64,000 bases of DNA, from positions 1,922,001-1,986,000 of the forward strand of contig NZ_CP047420.1 of assembly GCF_009866655.1 (NCBI RefSeq), read 5' to 3'. Under the pieces are notes generated by a model. That model made no database searches. It had not been told where the DNA came from and was given only the letters and a program-made list of their open reading frames with translations. Every line of letters starts with the position of its first letter. Positions within the stretch are counted from its first letter, which is position 1. The DNA is from Rathayibacter sp. VKM Ac-2804 (lineage in GTDB: Bacteria; Actinomycetota; Actinomycetes; Actinomycetales; Microbacteriaceae). A program made the translations under genes and the position numbers. Positions 17,508-25,280 of the stretch are shown one piece after another.

Positions 17508-18319
17508 GCGCTGCCGAACCGGCCGTCGTCGTCGACTCCGTCACGAAGACGTTCACCACGAAGAAGAGCACGAGCGTCACCGCGCTCGACACCGTCTCGC
17601 TCGAGATCGCCGCGGGGGAGTTCGTCTCGCTGATCGGACCCTCCGGCTGCGGCAAGTCGACGCTCCTGCGTCTGATCGCCGACCTCGACGAGCCGACCTC
17701 CGGCACGATCTCGGTCTTCGGCAAGACGGCTCGGCGCGCCCGGCTCGACCAGGAGTACGGCATCGCCTTCCAGCAGGCGGGGCTGCTGCCCTGGCGCAGC
17801 ATCCGCTCGAACATCGCGCTGCCGCTCGAGCTGCACGGCGTCGGCACTGCCGCGCGCCGATCGCGCGTCGACGAGCTGCTCGCGCTCGTGGGGCTCGGCG
17901 ACTTCGCCGACTCCTACCCGGACCAGCTCTCCGGCGGGATGCAGCAGCGGGTGGCCATTGCGCGCGCCCTCGCCGAGAGCCCTCGGCTGCTGCTGATGGA
18001 CGAGCCCTTCGGCGCCCTCGACGAGATGACGCGCGAGCGGATGCAGACCGAGCTGCTGCGCATCCGGAGCGAGACGGGGGCCGCCGTGGTCTTCGTGACG
18101 CACTCGATCCCGGAGGCGGTGTTCCTCTCCGACCGCGTCGTGGTGATGTCGCCGCGGCCCGGGCGGATCCGCGACGTGCTCCGGATCGCGCTGCCCGACT
18201 CCTCCGAGCGCGAGGCCGGCGTCCGAGAGGACGCGGCGTTCTTCGCCGACGTCGGGGCCGTCCGCGAGCTGCTGCACGGCGACGCCGCCGCCGTGCCGCG
18301 CGGGGTGGAGAACCGGTGA
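17504..18319 (+). CDS. ABC importer ATPase (SsuB/TauB type)
   Basis: The 271-residue ATP-binding subunit powers the importer. Walker A is GPSGCGKST (about residues 46-54), the Q loop is FQQAGLLPW (about 88-96), the signature is LSGGMQQRV (about 144-152), Walker B is [12 protein letters not shown] (about 165-176) and the H loop ends FVTHS (about 198-202). This set is standard for the nitrate/sulfonate/taurine/THI5 importer family. ATG 17504 overlaps the upstream permease stop by 4 bases and its own stop overlaps the next permease GTG by 4 bases. The residues beyond about 240 are a short variable tail. Confidence 0.93.
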   Translation: MSAAEPAVVVDSVTKTFTTKKSTSVTALDTVSLEIAAGEFVSLIGPSGCGKSTLLRLIADLDEPTSGTISVFGKTARRARLDQEYGIAFQQAGLLPWRSIRSNIALPLELHGVGTAARRSRVDELLALVGLGDFADSYPDQLSGGMQQRVAIARALAESPRLLLMDEPFGALDEMTRERMQTELLRIRSETGAAVVFVTHSIPEAVFLSDRVVVMSPRPGRIRDVLRIALPDSSEREAGVREDAAFFADVGAVRELLHGDAAAVPRGVENR

Positions 18320-19083
18320 GCAGTCCCGCGCTCGCCCGGGCGGTCGTCGCCCCGCTCGTGCTCGGCGTCGCGGCGCTGCTGCTCTGGCAGGTCGGCGTCA
18401 CCGCGCTCGACGTGCAGCCCTTCGTGCTGCCCTCGCCGCTCGCGATCGGGGCGGAGTTCGCGCAGAACGCCGGCTCGGTCCTGGCCGGGAGCCGGGTGAC
18501 CGGCGGGAACGCCCTGATCGGGCTGATCGCCGGGGCCGTGCTCGCGGTGCTCGTCGCCGCGGTGTCGGCACTGGTGCGCGTCTTCGACGGGCTGACGGCG
18601 GCGATCGTCGCGGCCGCGGCCGTCGTGCCGATCGTGGCGCTCGCTCCGGTGCTCTACACGATGTTCGGCGCCAACGTCGAGACGGCCCGGCAGCTCGTGG
18701 CGGCGCTCGCGGTCTTCGTGCCGGTGTACGTCAACACGCTGCGCGGGCTGCGCCAGGCGGCGCCCGTCCATCGCGATCTGATGCGCGCCTACGCCGCCTC
18801 GCCGTGGCAGACGGCGCGGACGATCACGCTGCCCGGGGCGGTGCCGTTCTTCTTCACGGGGCTGCGGATCGCCTCCTCGCTCGCCGTGATCTCGGCGCTG
18901 GTCGCCGAGTACTTCGGCGGGCCGATCGGCGGGCTCGGCAAGTCGATCACCTCGGCGGCGTCGGGCAGCGACTACGCGCTCGCCTACGCCTACGTGCTCG
19001 GGGCCGTGCTGGTCGGTCTCGTCTTCTACTGCGTCACCGCGGGCCTCGAGGCGCTCGCGCTGCGGCGCAGCCATGCGCGCTGA
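18316..19083 (+). CDS. second ABC importer permease
   Basis: A 255-residue permease with six predicted helices (from about 8-27 to the last near 228-246) and a coupling loop at about 155-180 ([19 protein letters not shown]). It is distinct in sequence from the first permease of the operon, so the pore is probably asymmetric. The start GTG 18316 overlaps the ATPase stop (GTGA). A strong hairpin (19100-19121) and a C-rich leader separate it from the binding-protein gene, which may allow higher expression of the latter. Confidence 0.87.
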   Translation: MSSPALARAVVAPLVLGVAALLLWQVGVTALDVQPFVLPSPLAIGAEFAQNAGSVLAGSRVTGGNALIGLIAGAVLAVLVAAVSALVRVFDGLTAAIVAAAAVVPIVALAPVLYTMFGANVETARQLVAALAVFVPVYVNTLRGLRQAAPVHRDLMRAYAASPWQTARTITLPGAVPFFFTGLRIASSLAVISALVAEYFGGPIGGLGKSITSAASGSDYALAYAYVLGAVLVGLVFYCVTAGLEALALRRSHAR

Positions 19084-19099
19084 GACGCGCCCTTCCACT

Positions 19100-19121
19100 C
19101 CCGCCGGCTCGCGTCGGCGGG
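19100..19121 (+). terminator. hairpin between importer permease and binding-protein gene
   Basis: CCCGCCG (19100-19106) pairs perfectly with CGGCGGG (19115-19121) around an eight-base loop, with no T run. It lies 16 bases after the permease stop and could be an intra-operon attenuator, an RNA-stability element or a weak terminator. A C-rich, G-poor stretch follows (about 19122-19260). Confidence 0.4.
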
Positions 19122-19267
19122 TACTCCGGCACCACCCGAACGCACCACCTGCACCACCGCACTCGCATCACCTGCACTCGCTCCATCCGCTCCACCGCTC
19201 CATCCGCACCACGGCACTGACGGCCCGCCCGGGCCGCATCCCGCACCGCACCGCACCAGGAGGAACA

Positions 19268-20419
19268 GTGAACAGACGCACGCGCATCGCGATGACGACC
19301 ACGGCGGGGCTCGCCGCCGTCGGACTCGCGCTCACCGGCTGCAGCGCATCCAGTGACACCGGCTCCGGAGCCTCGGGCGACTCGGGGGATCTCACCCCGG
19401 TCACCCTGCAGCTCCAGTGGGTCGCCCAGGCCCAGTTCGCCGGCTACTACGCCGCCGTCGACCAGGGCTACTACGAGGACGAGGGCCTCGATGTGACCAT
19501 CGCCGAGGGCGGCGGCGACATCGTCCCGCAGGACGTCCTCGCCTCGGGAGACGCCGACTACGCGATCTCCTGGGTCCCGAAGGTCCTCGGCTCGATCGAG
19601 AACGGCGCGAACATCACCGACGTCGCGCAGATCTTCGAGCGCAGCGCCACCACGCAGATCTCGTTCAAGGACAAGGGCATCACCTCGCCGGCCGACCTCG
19701 CCGGCAAGCAGGTCGGCAGCTGGGGCTACGGCAACGAGTGGGAGCTCTTCGCCGGCATGCAGAAGGACGGGGTCGCGCTCAGCGACATCTCGCTCGTGCA
19801 GCAGCTCTTCGACATGAACGGCTTCCTCGCGGGCGACATCGACGCCGCGCAGGCGATGACCTACAACGAGTACGCGCAGGTCCTCGAGACCGTGAATCCG
19901 GACACGGGCGAGCTGTACACGCCGGACGACCTCAACGTGATCAGCTGGAACGACGTCGGCACCGCGATGCTGCAGGACGCGATCTGGGCCGACGCGGACA
20001 GGCTCTCGAGCGACGACGCCTACGCCGAGCAGACCGTCGCCTTCGTCAAGGCGTCGATCAAGGGCTGGATCTACGCGAAGGACAACCCGCAGGAGGCGGC
20101 GGACATCGTCACCGCGGCCGGCTCCACCCTCGGCACCAGCCACCAGCTCTGGATGACCAACGAGGTCAACAAGCTGATCTGGCCGTCGACCGACGGCGTC
20201 GGCATGATCGACGAGGCCGCCTGGGACCAGACGGTCGAGATCGCCAAGACGACGGAGAACGAGACCGGCGCGACCATCATCAGCGAGGACCCGCCGGAGA
20301 CCGCCTACTCGAACGAGTACGTCGAGAAGGCGCTCGCCGAGCTCGCGGACGAGGGCGTCGACACCAGCGGTGCCGACTACGAGCCGATCGAGGTGACTCT
20401 GCAGGAGGGCGGCGCCTGA
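19268..20419 (+). CDS. ABC importer substrate-binding lipoprotein (NMT1/THI5-like)
   Basis: A 383-residue extracytoplasmic binding protein. The signal peptide ends in the lipobox LALTGC with lipidated Cys25, followed by a Ser/Gly/Asp linker. The mature part starts TPVTLQLQWVAQAQFAGYYA, the hallmark of the THI5/NMT1-like family, which binds pyrimidine-like or sulfonate ligands. GTG 19268 follows AGGAGGAAC. It belongs with the permease-ATPase-permease set upstream, separated by 184 bases containing a hairpin. The FAGYYAA and YEDEGLDVTI stretches are close to proteins annotated as riboflavin/HMP-pyrimidine importers, so a pyrimidine-type ligand is plausible. The exact ligand remains inference. 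Confidence 0.9.
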   Translation: MNRRTRIAMTTTAGLAAVGLALTGCSASSDTGSGASGDSGDLTPVTLQLQWVAQAQFAGYYAAVDQGYYEDEGLDVTIAEGGGDIVPQDVLASGDADYAISWVPKVLGSIENGANITDVAQIFERSATTQISFKDKGITSPADLAGKQVGSWGYGNEWELFAGMQKDGVALSDISLVQQLFDMNGFLAGDIDAAQAMTYNEYAQVLETVNPDTGELYTPDDLNVISWNDVGTAMLQDAIWADADRLSSDDAYAEQTVAFVKASIKGWIYAKDNPQEAADIVTAAGSTLGTSHQLWMTNEVNKLIWPSTDGVGMIDEAAWDQTVEIAKTTENETGATIISEDPPETAYSNEYVEKALAELADEGVDTSGADYEPIEVTLQEGGA

Positions 20420-20437
20420 TCCGTCGGATCCGAGCAT

Positions 20438-20462
20438 CCCCCGCCCTGGACCGGGGCGGGGG
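20438..20462 (+). terminator. hairpin terminator after the importer operon
   Basis: A perfect 9-bp stem CCCCCGCCC / GGGCGGGGG (20438-20446, 20454-20462) with a seven-base loop, 18 bases after the binding-protein stop and immediately before the yceD -10. It has no T run, as is common in actinobacteria. Confidence 0.7.
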
Positions 20463-20464
20463 AC

Positions 20465-20470
20465 TAGGCT
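20465..20470 (+). promoter_or_regulatory. yceD-rpmF -10 element, probably leaderless
   Basis: TAGGCT ends eight bases before the yceD GTG, so transcription should start at or next to the start codon. The same arrangement is seen at moaA, ftsY and the gene at 60442. Confidence 0.6.
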
Positions 20471-20478
20471 CGATCCTC

Positions 20479-21084
20479 GTGACTGCTTTCAAGAAGACGC
20501 CGTTCACCGTGAACGTGCGCGACATCGTGAACCGCCCGGGGGAGATGCGCGAGCACCGTCTCGACCTCGAGGCGCCCGAGGCCTTCGGCGAGGGCATCGT
20601 CGCCGTCCGCCAGGGCGCGCCGCTCGATCTCGACGTCCGGATCGAGTCGGTGCACGAGGGCATCCTGGCCAGCGTCCAGGTCTCCGCGGAGGCCGTCGGC
20701 GAGTGCAGCCGCTGCCTGACCGACATCTCCCTGCCTGTCGATGTCGAGTTCCAGGAACTTTTCGCGTACTCTTCTGACGAAGCTTTCGACTATGAGGTTC
20801 ACGACGACCACGTGGATCTTGAACCTCTGGTCAGGGATGCGGTGGTGCTGTCGCTGCCGTTCCAGCCGGTGTGCCGGCCGGATTGTCCGGGCCTCGACCC
20901 TGTCACGGGGGAGCGGCTGGCCGAGTCCTCCGTGTCCGAGCCCGAGGCTCCGCGCGACTCCAGGTGGGCCGCGCTCGCCGGGTTGGGCGAGTCGGGGACC
21001 GGTGGGGCCGCTGCGCCCGGAGCTTCCGCAGACAGTGGTGCCGGCGCCGAGCCGCGCACCGAGACCGACCCGAACCAGTACTGA
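20479..21084 (+). CDS. yceD: YceD family (DUF177) protein
   Basis: A 201-residue protein of the YceD/DUF177 family, which is almost always encoded directly upstream of rpmF. In plants and bacteria the family is linked to 23S rRNA accumulation. Two cysteine pairs, GECSRCL (about residues 74-80) and CRPDCPG (about 133-139), form the likely zinc site. The C-terminal 50 residues are low-complexity (Ala/Gly/Ser) and non-conserved. GTG 20479 is selected because the -10 TAGGCT places the transcript start there. The rpmF start follows after 41 bases, so the two are co-transcribed. Confidence 0.9.
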   Translation: MTAFKKTPFTVNVRDIVNRPGEMREHRLDLEAPEAFGEGIVAVRQGAPLDLDVRIESVHEGILASVQVSAEAVGECSRCLTDISLPVDVEFQELFAYSSDEAFDYEVHDDHVDLEPLVRDAVVLSLPFQPVCRPDCPGLDPVTGERLAESSVSEPEAPRDSRWAALAGLGESGTGGAAAPGASADSGAGAEPRTETDPNQY

Positions 21085-21125
21085 TCAGCCCCGCCTGATC
21101 CGACCGAGCTAGAGAAGAGAGAATC

Positions 21126-21329
21126 ATGGCTGTTCCCAAGAGGAAGAAGTCCCGCGCGAACACCCACGCTCGTCGTTCGCAGTGGAAGGCGGAGGTCCCG
21201 CCCCTGGTGAAGACCGTCGAGAACGGCAAGACCGTCTACAGCCTCCCGCACCGCGCCAAGGTCGTCGAGGACTCCGCGGGCACCGCGCTGTTCCTCGAGT
21301 ACAAGGGCCGCAAGGTCGCGAACGTCTGA
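21126..21329 (+). CDS. rpmF: 50S ribosomal protein L32
   Basis: A 67-residue ribosomal protein with the canonical start [20 protein letters not shown]. It lacks the two CxxC zinc pairs found in some L32 proteins, so it is the zinc-independent (C-minus) form, of interest because actinobacteria often keep both forms for zinc limitation. A purine-rich GAAGAGAGAA site precedes ATG 21126. It lies in the yceD-rpmF-rnc-mutM string. Confidence 0.97.
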   Translation: MAVPKRKKSRANTHARRSQWKAEVPPLVKTVENGKTVYSLPHRAKVVEDSAGTALFLEYKGRKVANV

Positions 21330-21378
21330 TCCAGTCCCTTCGGCTCCGCGTCGCCTCGCGACACGAGCCGTGCGGTCC

Positions 21379-22143
21379 ATGGTGAACCAGACCCCCGCAA
21401 CACCCTCCAGCGACGACCGGTCGCGTCTGGAGGCCACGCTCGGCGTGAGCCTCGACGGTGAGCTCTTCGAGCTCGCCCTGACGCACCGGTCGTTCGCTTT
21501 CGAGCACGGCGGCATCCCGCACAACGAGCGCCTCGAGTTCCTCGGCGACTCGATCCTCGGGCAGGCCGTGACCGTGATGCTCTACACCGAGTACCCCGCG
21601 CTGAGCGAGGGCGACCTGGCGAAGCGCCGGGCGAGCCTCGTCTCGACCGTCGCGCTCGCCGAGATCGCCCGCGGCATCGGGCTCGGTGAGCACCTCCGCC
21701 TCGGTCGCGGCGAGGAGCTGACCGGCGGCCGCGACAAGTCGTCGATCCTCGCGGACACCGTCGAGGCGATCATCGGCGCGGTCTACCTCGGCACCGGGCC
21801 GGACGCCGCGCGCGACCTCGTGCTGCGGCTCATCGCTCCGCTGACCGCGGATCCGCTGCGCTTCGGCGTCTCGATGGACCCGAAGACGAGCCTGCAGGAG
21901 ACGGCGGCCGAGCGCGGCGCACCCGCGCCCCGCTACGAGATCGCGGCGACCGGGCCGGACCACAGCAAGGTCTTCGTCGCCACCGTCATCGTCGGCGGGC
22001 TCGTCACGGCCCGCGGCGAGGGCACGAGCAAGAAGGCGGCCGAGATGGCCGCCGCCCTCGACGCCTGGACGCGCCTCTCGGCGACGGCTCCCGGCGCGCC
22101 GGTCGCGCCGACCGCCGCTCCGACCCCTCCGCCCGGGGACTGA
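21379..22143 (+). CDS. rnc: ribonuclease III
   Basis: The 254-residue double-strand RNA endonuclease matures rRNA and cuts structured mRNAs. The RNase III signature NERLEFLGDS (about residues 53-62) carries the catalytic Glu and Asp, and the second acidic cluster is in DTVEAIIGAVYL (about 126-137). The double-stranded RNA-binding domain follows (about 156-225, with PKTSLQE and ARGEGTSKKAAEMAAA). The last 30 residues are Ala/Pro-rich. There are three possible starts (GTG 21370, ATG 21379, GTG 21382) and no clear ribosome site; I chose the ATG. It is 49 bases after rpmF and two bases before mutM. Confidence 0.95.
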   Translation: MVNQTPATPSSDDRSRLEATLGVSLDGELFELALTHRSFAFEHGGIPHNERLEFLGDSILGQAVTVMLYTEYPALSEGDLAKRRASLVSTVALAEIARGIGLGEHLRLGRGEELTGGRDKSSILADTVEAIIGAVYLGTGPDAARDLVLRLIAPLTADPLRFGVSMDPKTSLQETAAERGAPAPRYEIAATGPDHSKVFVATVIVGGLVTARGEGTSKKAAEMAAALDAWTRLSATAPGAPVAPTAAPTPPPGD

Positions 22144-22145
22144 CC

Positions 22146-23060
22146 GTGCCCGAGCTGCCCGAGGTCGAGGTGGTGCGGGCCGGGCTCGCTCCCGCGGTCA
22201 CCGGCTCGCTGGTGACGAGCGTGGAGATCGTCGACGAGCGCTCGCTCAAGCGCCACGTGCATCCGCTCGGCTCGTTCGAGGGGCTGCTCGTCGGGCGGCG
22301 CCTGCGGGGTGCCGTGCGGCGCGGCAAGTTCCTCTGGCTGCCGGCGGGGCGCGACGAGGCGCTGCTCGTGCACCTCGGGATGAGCGGGCAGGTGCTGCTG
22401 CGGACGGCCGACGCGGCGCTCGCGAGGCTGACCCGGATCCGGATCGGCATCGAGCATCCCGAACACGGGGAGCTGGCCCTGCACTTCGTCGACCAGCGCA
22501 TCTTCGGCTCGATGGCGATCGACTCGCTCGCCCCGACCGCGGACGGCGCGCCCGGTGGCTACGCAGGCGACGACGCCGTCGACGGCGACTGGCTGCGGGC
22601 CGTGCCCTCGCAGGTCGCGCACATCGCCCGCGATCCGCTCGATGCGTTCTTCGATCTCTCCGCGGTCCTCGCCGTGCTGGCGCGTCGGAACAGCGGCATC
22701 AAGCGCTCCCTGCTCGACCAGACGCTGGTCAGCGGGATCGGCAACATCTACGCGGACGAGTCGCTCTGGGCGGCCGAGCTGCATCCCGAGACGCCCAGCT
22801 CGTCGCTGACCGAGCCGCGGATCCGGCGCCTCTTCGCCGAGGTGCGCTCGGTGCTCGAGCGGGCGCTGGCCGAGGGCGGCACCAGCTTCGACGCCCAGTA
22901 CGTCAACGTGAACGGCGCCTCCGGCTACTTCTCGCACAGCCTGAACGCCTACGGGCAGACCGGCAAGCCGTGCCCGCGCTGCGGCGAGCCCATCGTCCGC
23001 GTGCCGTTCATGAACCGCTCGTCGCACCTCTGCCCGCGCTGCCAGCGGGCGCCGCGCTGA
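22146..23060 (+). CDS. mutM: formamidopyrimidine-DNA glycosylase
   Basis: A 304-residue bifunctional DNA glycosylase/AP lyase that removes 8-oxoguanine and Fapy lesions. The N-terminal (M)PELPEVE gives the catalytic Pro and Glu. The helix-two-turn-helix block reads LLDQTLVSGIGNIYADESLW (about 193-212). The C-terminal zinc finger is CPRCGEPIVR...CPRCQ (about 277-299). It is likely translationally coupled to rnc (2-base gap). It ends at a convergent hairpin with the YoaK gene. In many actinobacteria smc follows mutM; here smc is 28 kb away. Confidence 0.96.
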   Translation: MPELPEVEVVRAGLAPAVTGSLVTSVEIVDERSLKRHVHPLGSFEGLLVGRRLRGAVRRGKFLWLPAGRDEALLVHLGMSGQVLLRTADAALARLTRIRIGIEHPEHGELALHFVDQRIFGSMAIDSLAPTADGAPGGYAGDDAVDGDWLRAVPSQVAHIARDPLDAFFDLSAVLAVLARRNSGIKRSLLDQTLVSGIGNIYADESLWAAELHPETPSSSLTEPRIRRLFAEVRSVLERALAEGGTSFDAQYVNVNGASGYFSHSLNAYGQTGKPCPRCGEPIVRVPFMNRSSHLCPRCQRAPR

Positions 23061-23090
23061 GGGGTGCGGCCTCAGGTCCGATCGGCGCTG

Positions 23091-23180
23091 CCTCCGACGG
23101 AGGAGCCGCTGCAGAACGTCAGCTGAGGTGGCACGTCATCGCCGAGGGGCGATGAGCGGCGCTCCTGGCTGATGTTCTGC
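23091..23180. repeat. nested inverted repeats between mutM and yoaK
   Basis: Outer arms GCAGAACGTCAGC (23111-23123) and GCTGATGTTCTGC (23168-23180) pair with one mismatch. Inside is TCATCGCC/GGCGATGA (23136-23143, 23148-23155) with a four-base loop. CCTCCG-A-CGGAGG lies at 23091-23103. The nesting is too regular for a simple terminator; it may be a mobile palindromic element or RNA structure. Confidence 0.5.
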
Positions 23181-23189
23181 GGAGGCCCA

Positions 23190-23209
23190 CTCCGTCCGAC
23201 GGGGCGGAG
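23190..23209. terminator. bidirectional hairpin between mutM and yoaK ends
   Basis: CTCCGTCC (23190-23197) pairs with GGGCGGAG (23202-23209), including one G-T pair, around a four-base loop. It lies between two convergent genes, six bases beyond the yoaK stop, and may serve both. Confidence 0.45.
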
Positions 23210-23214
23210 CAGGG

Positions 23215-23925
23215 TCAGGCGGCCGCCTTCTCCTCCGCGGGGGTCGCGTGCTTGACGTGGGCGACGAGGTGGCCGAGGAGCGAGGCGACCAGGGTGATCG
23301 CGGCGGCGATGGCGAGGCCGAGCCAGAGGCCGACGTTCAGGGCCAGGGCGCCGACTCCGGCGCCGGCGGCGATCAGGACGACCGCGGTGACGCGGCGGAA
23401 CCAGGGCTGGCCCTTGCCGCCGCCGAGGCGGGAGTCGGCGGCGAGGCCGGTGATGGTCGAGGTGACGACGACGGTGGTGACGTCCTTGACCGCGATGTGG
23501 CGGGCGGTCGCGGCCTGGAGGCCCATCGCCAGGCCGAGCACGCCGGTGACGGTCAGGGCGAGCGGCTCCGGGTGCTCGGGGACGACGCCGAGGACGACGG
23601 CGAGCACGGCCATCAGCAGGCCGACGACGGTGAAGAGCCAGGACGAGCGGGTGGTCCAGCCGACCTTGACGGGGCGCAGGACGCGGCCGCCGACCGCGGC
23701 GCCGAGCATGAAGCCGGCGAGGGCGATGATCGGGCCGACGATGGGGAGGTCGTCGGCACCGGCGAGCGCCATGCCGAGGATGACCACGTTGCCGGTCATG
23801 TTGCCGGTGAAGACCCGGTCGAGGCCGAGGTAGCCGACGGCGTCGATGATGCCGGTCGAGAAGGTCAGGGCGAGCATGAGGCCGAGGTGGACGTTGTCGG
23901 TGCGCGTGCGCAGGCGTCGGAACAC
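23215..23925 (-). CDS. YoaK family (DUF1275) membrane protein
   Basis: A 236-residue integral membrane protein of the DUF1275/YoaK family with six to seven helices. FSTGIIDAVGYLGLDRVFTGNMTGNVVILG near the N-terminus is the family hallmark (short helix, then the conserved TGNMTGN), and GLAMGLQAATARHIAVKDVTTVVVTSTITG is in the second half. Function is unknown; the family is sometimes called a putative permease. GTG 23925 is preceded by AGGACC six bases upstream; a longer frame to 24087 reads through the repeat and is not real. It is divergent from the formamidase gene, with repeat copy B between them. Confidence 0.87.
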   Translation of the reverse strand: MFRRLRTRTDNVHLGLMLALTFSTGIIDAVGYLGLDRVFTGNMTGNVVILGMALAGADDLPIVGPIIALAGFMLGAAVGGRVLRPVKVGWTTRSSWLFTVVGLLMAVLAVVLGVVPEHPEPLALTVTGVLGLAMGLQAATARHIAVKDVTTVVVTSTITGLAADSRLGGGKGQPWFRRVTAVVLIAAGAGVGALALNVGLWLGLAIAAAITLVASLLGHLVAHVKHATPAEEKAAA

Positions 23926-23950
23926 GGGGGTCCTGTCGTCGGAGGTGGTG

Positions 23951-24013
23951 CCGCGAGATGCCACTTGTGACCACCTCCACCGGCGTGTCGCGCGCACAAG
24001 TGGCATCTCGCGG
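23951..24013 (+). repeat. dispersed palindromic repeat, family 1, copy B
   Basis: Arms of 19 bp (23951-23969, 23995-24013) are identical to copy A over the core; the loop GGCGTGTCGCGCG end shows the same orientation as copy A. It lies in the divergent promoter space between yoaK and the formamidase gene, 25 bases upstream of the yoaK start, so it is not simply a terminator. Confidence 0.85.
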
Positions 24014-24069
24014 GAGGGGAGAGGGGGAGGTGCGGGGCCGATCCTGCCATGGATGCGGCCGCGCGCTGG

Positions 24070-24085
24070 GACACGAGGGCGCAAC
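24070..24085 (+). promoter_or_regulatory. weak GlnR-like box upstream of formamidase
   Basis: GACAC-n6-GCAAC keeps the AC-n9-AC spacing but not the GAAAC half-site, 55 bases before the formamidase start. It is reported only because stronger boxes precede the related operons. Confidence 0.2.
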
Positions 24086-24140
24086 ACGGCGCCGCTACTG
24101 TCGGACGGAGCGCGGGGCGGACCTGCGCGGAGAGGCGGCC

Positions 24141-25280
24141 ATGGTGCAGGACGTGCAGAATCGGGACGCGCAGGAGCGGCCGGCGCAGGAGCAGCCGGCG
24201 GGGTGGGCGGTCCAGCCCGGCGAGGGACTCCCCGAGGGGATCGAGTACCTTCCGGCGGGCTCCGGGTCGGTGCTGTGGGGGCGGCTGCCCTGCGCGAGCG
24301 ATCGGGCGGTGCTCACCGTCGACTCAGGAGCGGAGGTCGTCATCGACACGCTGAGCCACGAGGGGGTCCTGGAGGACCAGGGCCGCGATCCCGTCGCGTT
24401 CTTCGGCGCGCACGGCGTCGCTGCTGACGGCGTGCTGCGCGATGCCGTCGAGCTGGCTGCCGGCGGCCCCTTCCGCGACACCGCCGTCGACGGGCCGCAC
24501 GTGGTGACCGGCCCGATCGCAGTGCGCGGGGCGATGCCCGGCGATCTGCTGCGGATGACGCTGCTCGAGGCCGAGCCGCGCGTCCCGTACGGCGTGATCT
24601 CGAACCGGCACGGGCGCGGTGCCCTGCCGGGGGAGTACCCGCTGGCCGCGGGTCCGTTCAGCGCCTTCGCCCGGGTGGAGGTGGGCGAGGACGGGATCCG
24701 CCGGGGCGTGCTGCCGCTGACGCCCGGGGGTGAGCGCTCGGCGCGCTTCGAGCTGCACCCGTTCCTCGGGATCATGGGCGTCGCGGTGGCCGGCGACGAG
24801 CGACCGCACTCGGTGCCGCCCGGAGCCCACGGTGGCAACATCGACATCTCGCTGCTCACGGCCGGCACGAGCGTCTATCTGCCGGTGCAGGTGCCGGAGG
24901 CGCTCGCCTACGTCGGCGATCCGCACTTCGCCCAGGGCGACGGCGAGGTCGCGCTGACCGCGATGGAGGCGAGCCTGCGGGTGCGGGTGCGCTTCGAGGT
25001 GATCCCGCGGGCGGAGGCGCTCGCCGCGTTCGGCGAGATCGCCGGGCCGCTCGGCGAGACGGCCGAGTTCCTGGTGCCGACCGGGATGGACGAGGATCTC
25101 GACGTCGCGGTGCAGAACTGCGTGCGCGCGGCGATCGCGCTGCTCCAGGCCCGCTACGGGATGGACGCCAGCCTCGCCTACGCGTACCTCAGTGCCGCGA
25201 CGGACTTCAACATCTCGCAGGTCGTCGACCTGGTGAAGGGCGTGCACGCCCGCGTGCGGACGGCGGACTTCGATGAGTGA
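24141..25280 (+). CDS. acetamidase/formamidase family protein
   Basis: A 379-residue cytoplasmic amidase of the FmdA/AmdA fold that releases ammonia from small amides. Family features are the N-terminal half with VTGPIAVRGAMPGDLLRM (about 125-142), the strongly conserved PPGAHGGNIDISLLTAG block (about 231-247) and HFAQGDGEVALTAMEA (about 258-273). ATG 24141 follows AGAGG five bases upstream. Its stop overlaps the next start by 8 bases, so it forms a two-gene unit with the AtzH-amidase fusion. With pucG and allC downstream, a plausible job is freeing nitrogen from an oxalurate/oxamate-type product; formamide or a similar amide is the conservative alternative. Confidence 0.85.
   Translation: MVQDVQNRDAQERPAQEQPAGWAVQPGEGLPEGIEYLPAGSGSVLWGRLPCASDRAVLTVDSGAEVVIDTLSHEGVLEDQGRDPVAFFGAHGVAADGVLRDAVELAAGGPFRDTAVDGPHVVTGPIAVRGAMPGDLLRMTLLEAEPRVPYGVISNRHGRGALPGEYPLAAGPFSAFARVEVGEDGIRRGVLPLTPGGERSARFELHPFLGIMGVAVAGDERPHSVPPGAHGGNIDISLLTAGTSVYLPVQVPEALAYVGDPHFAQGDGEVALTAMEASLRVRVRFEVIPRAEALAAFGEIAGPLGETAEFLVPTGMDEDLDVAVQNCVRAAIALLQARYGMDASLAYAYLSAATDFNISQVVDLVKGVHARVRTADFDE

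Noticed and set aside
23958..24087. N-terminal extensions of the formamidase and YoaK frames into repeat copy B
   Set aside because: The added residues are translated repeat DNA (MPLV...VASRG on one strand) and the proper ribosome sites lie further in.
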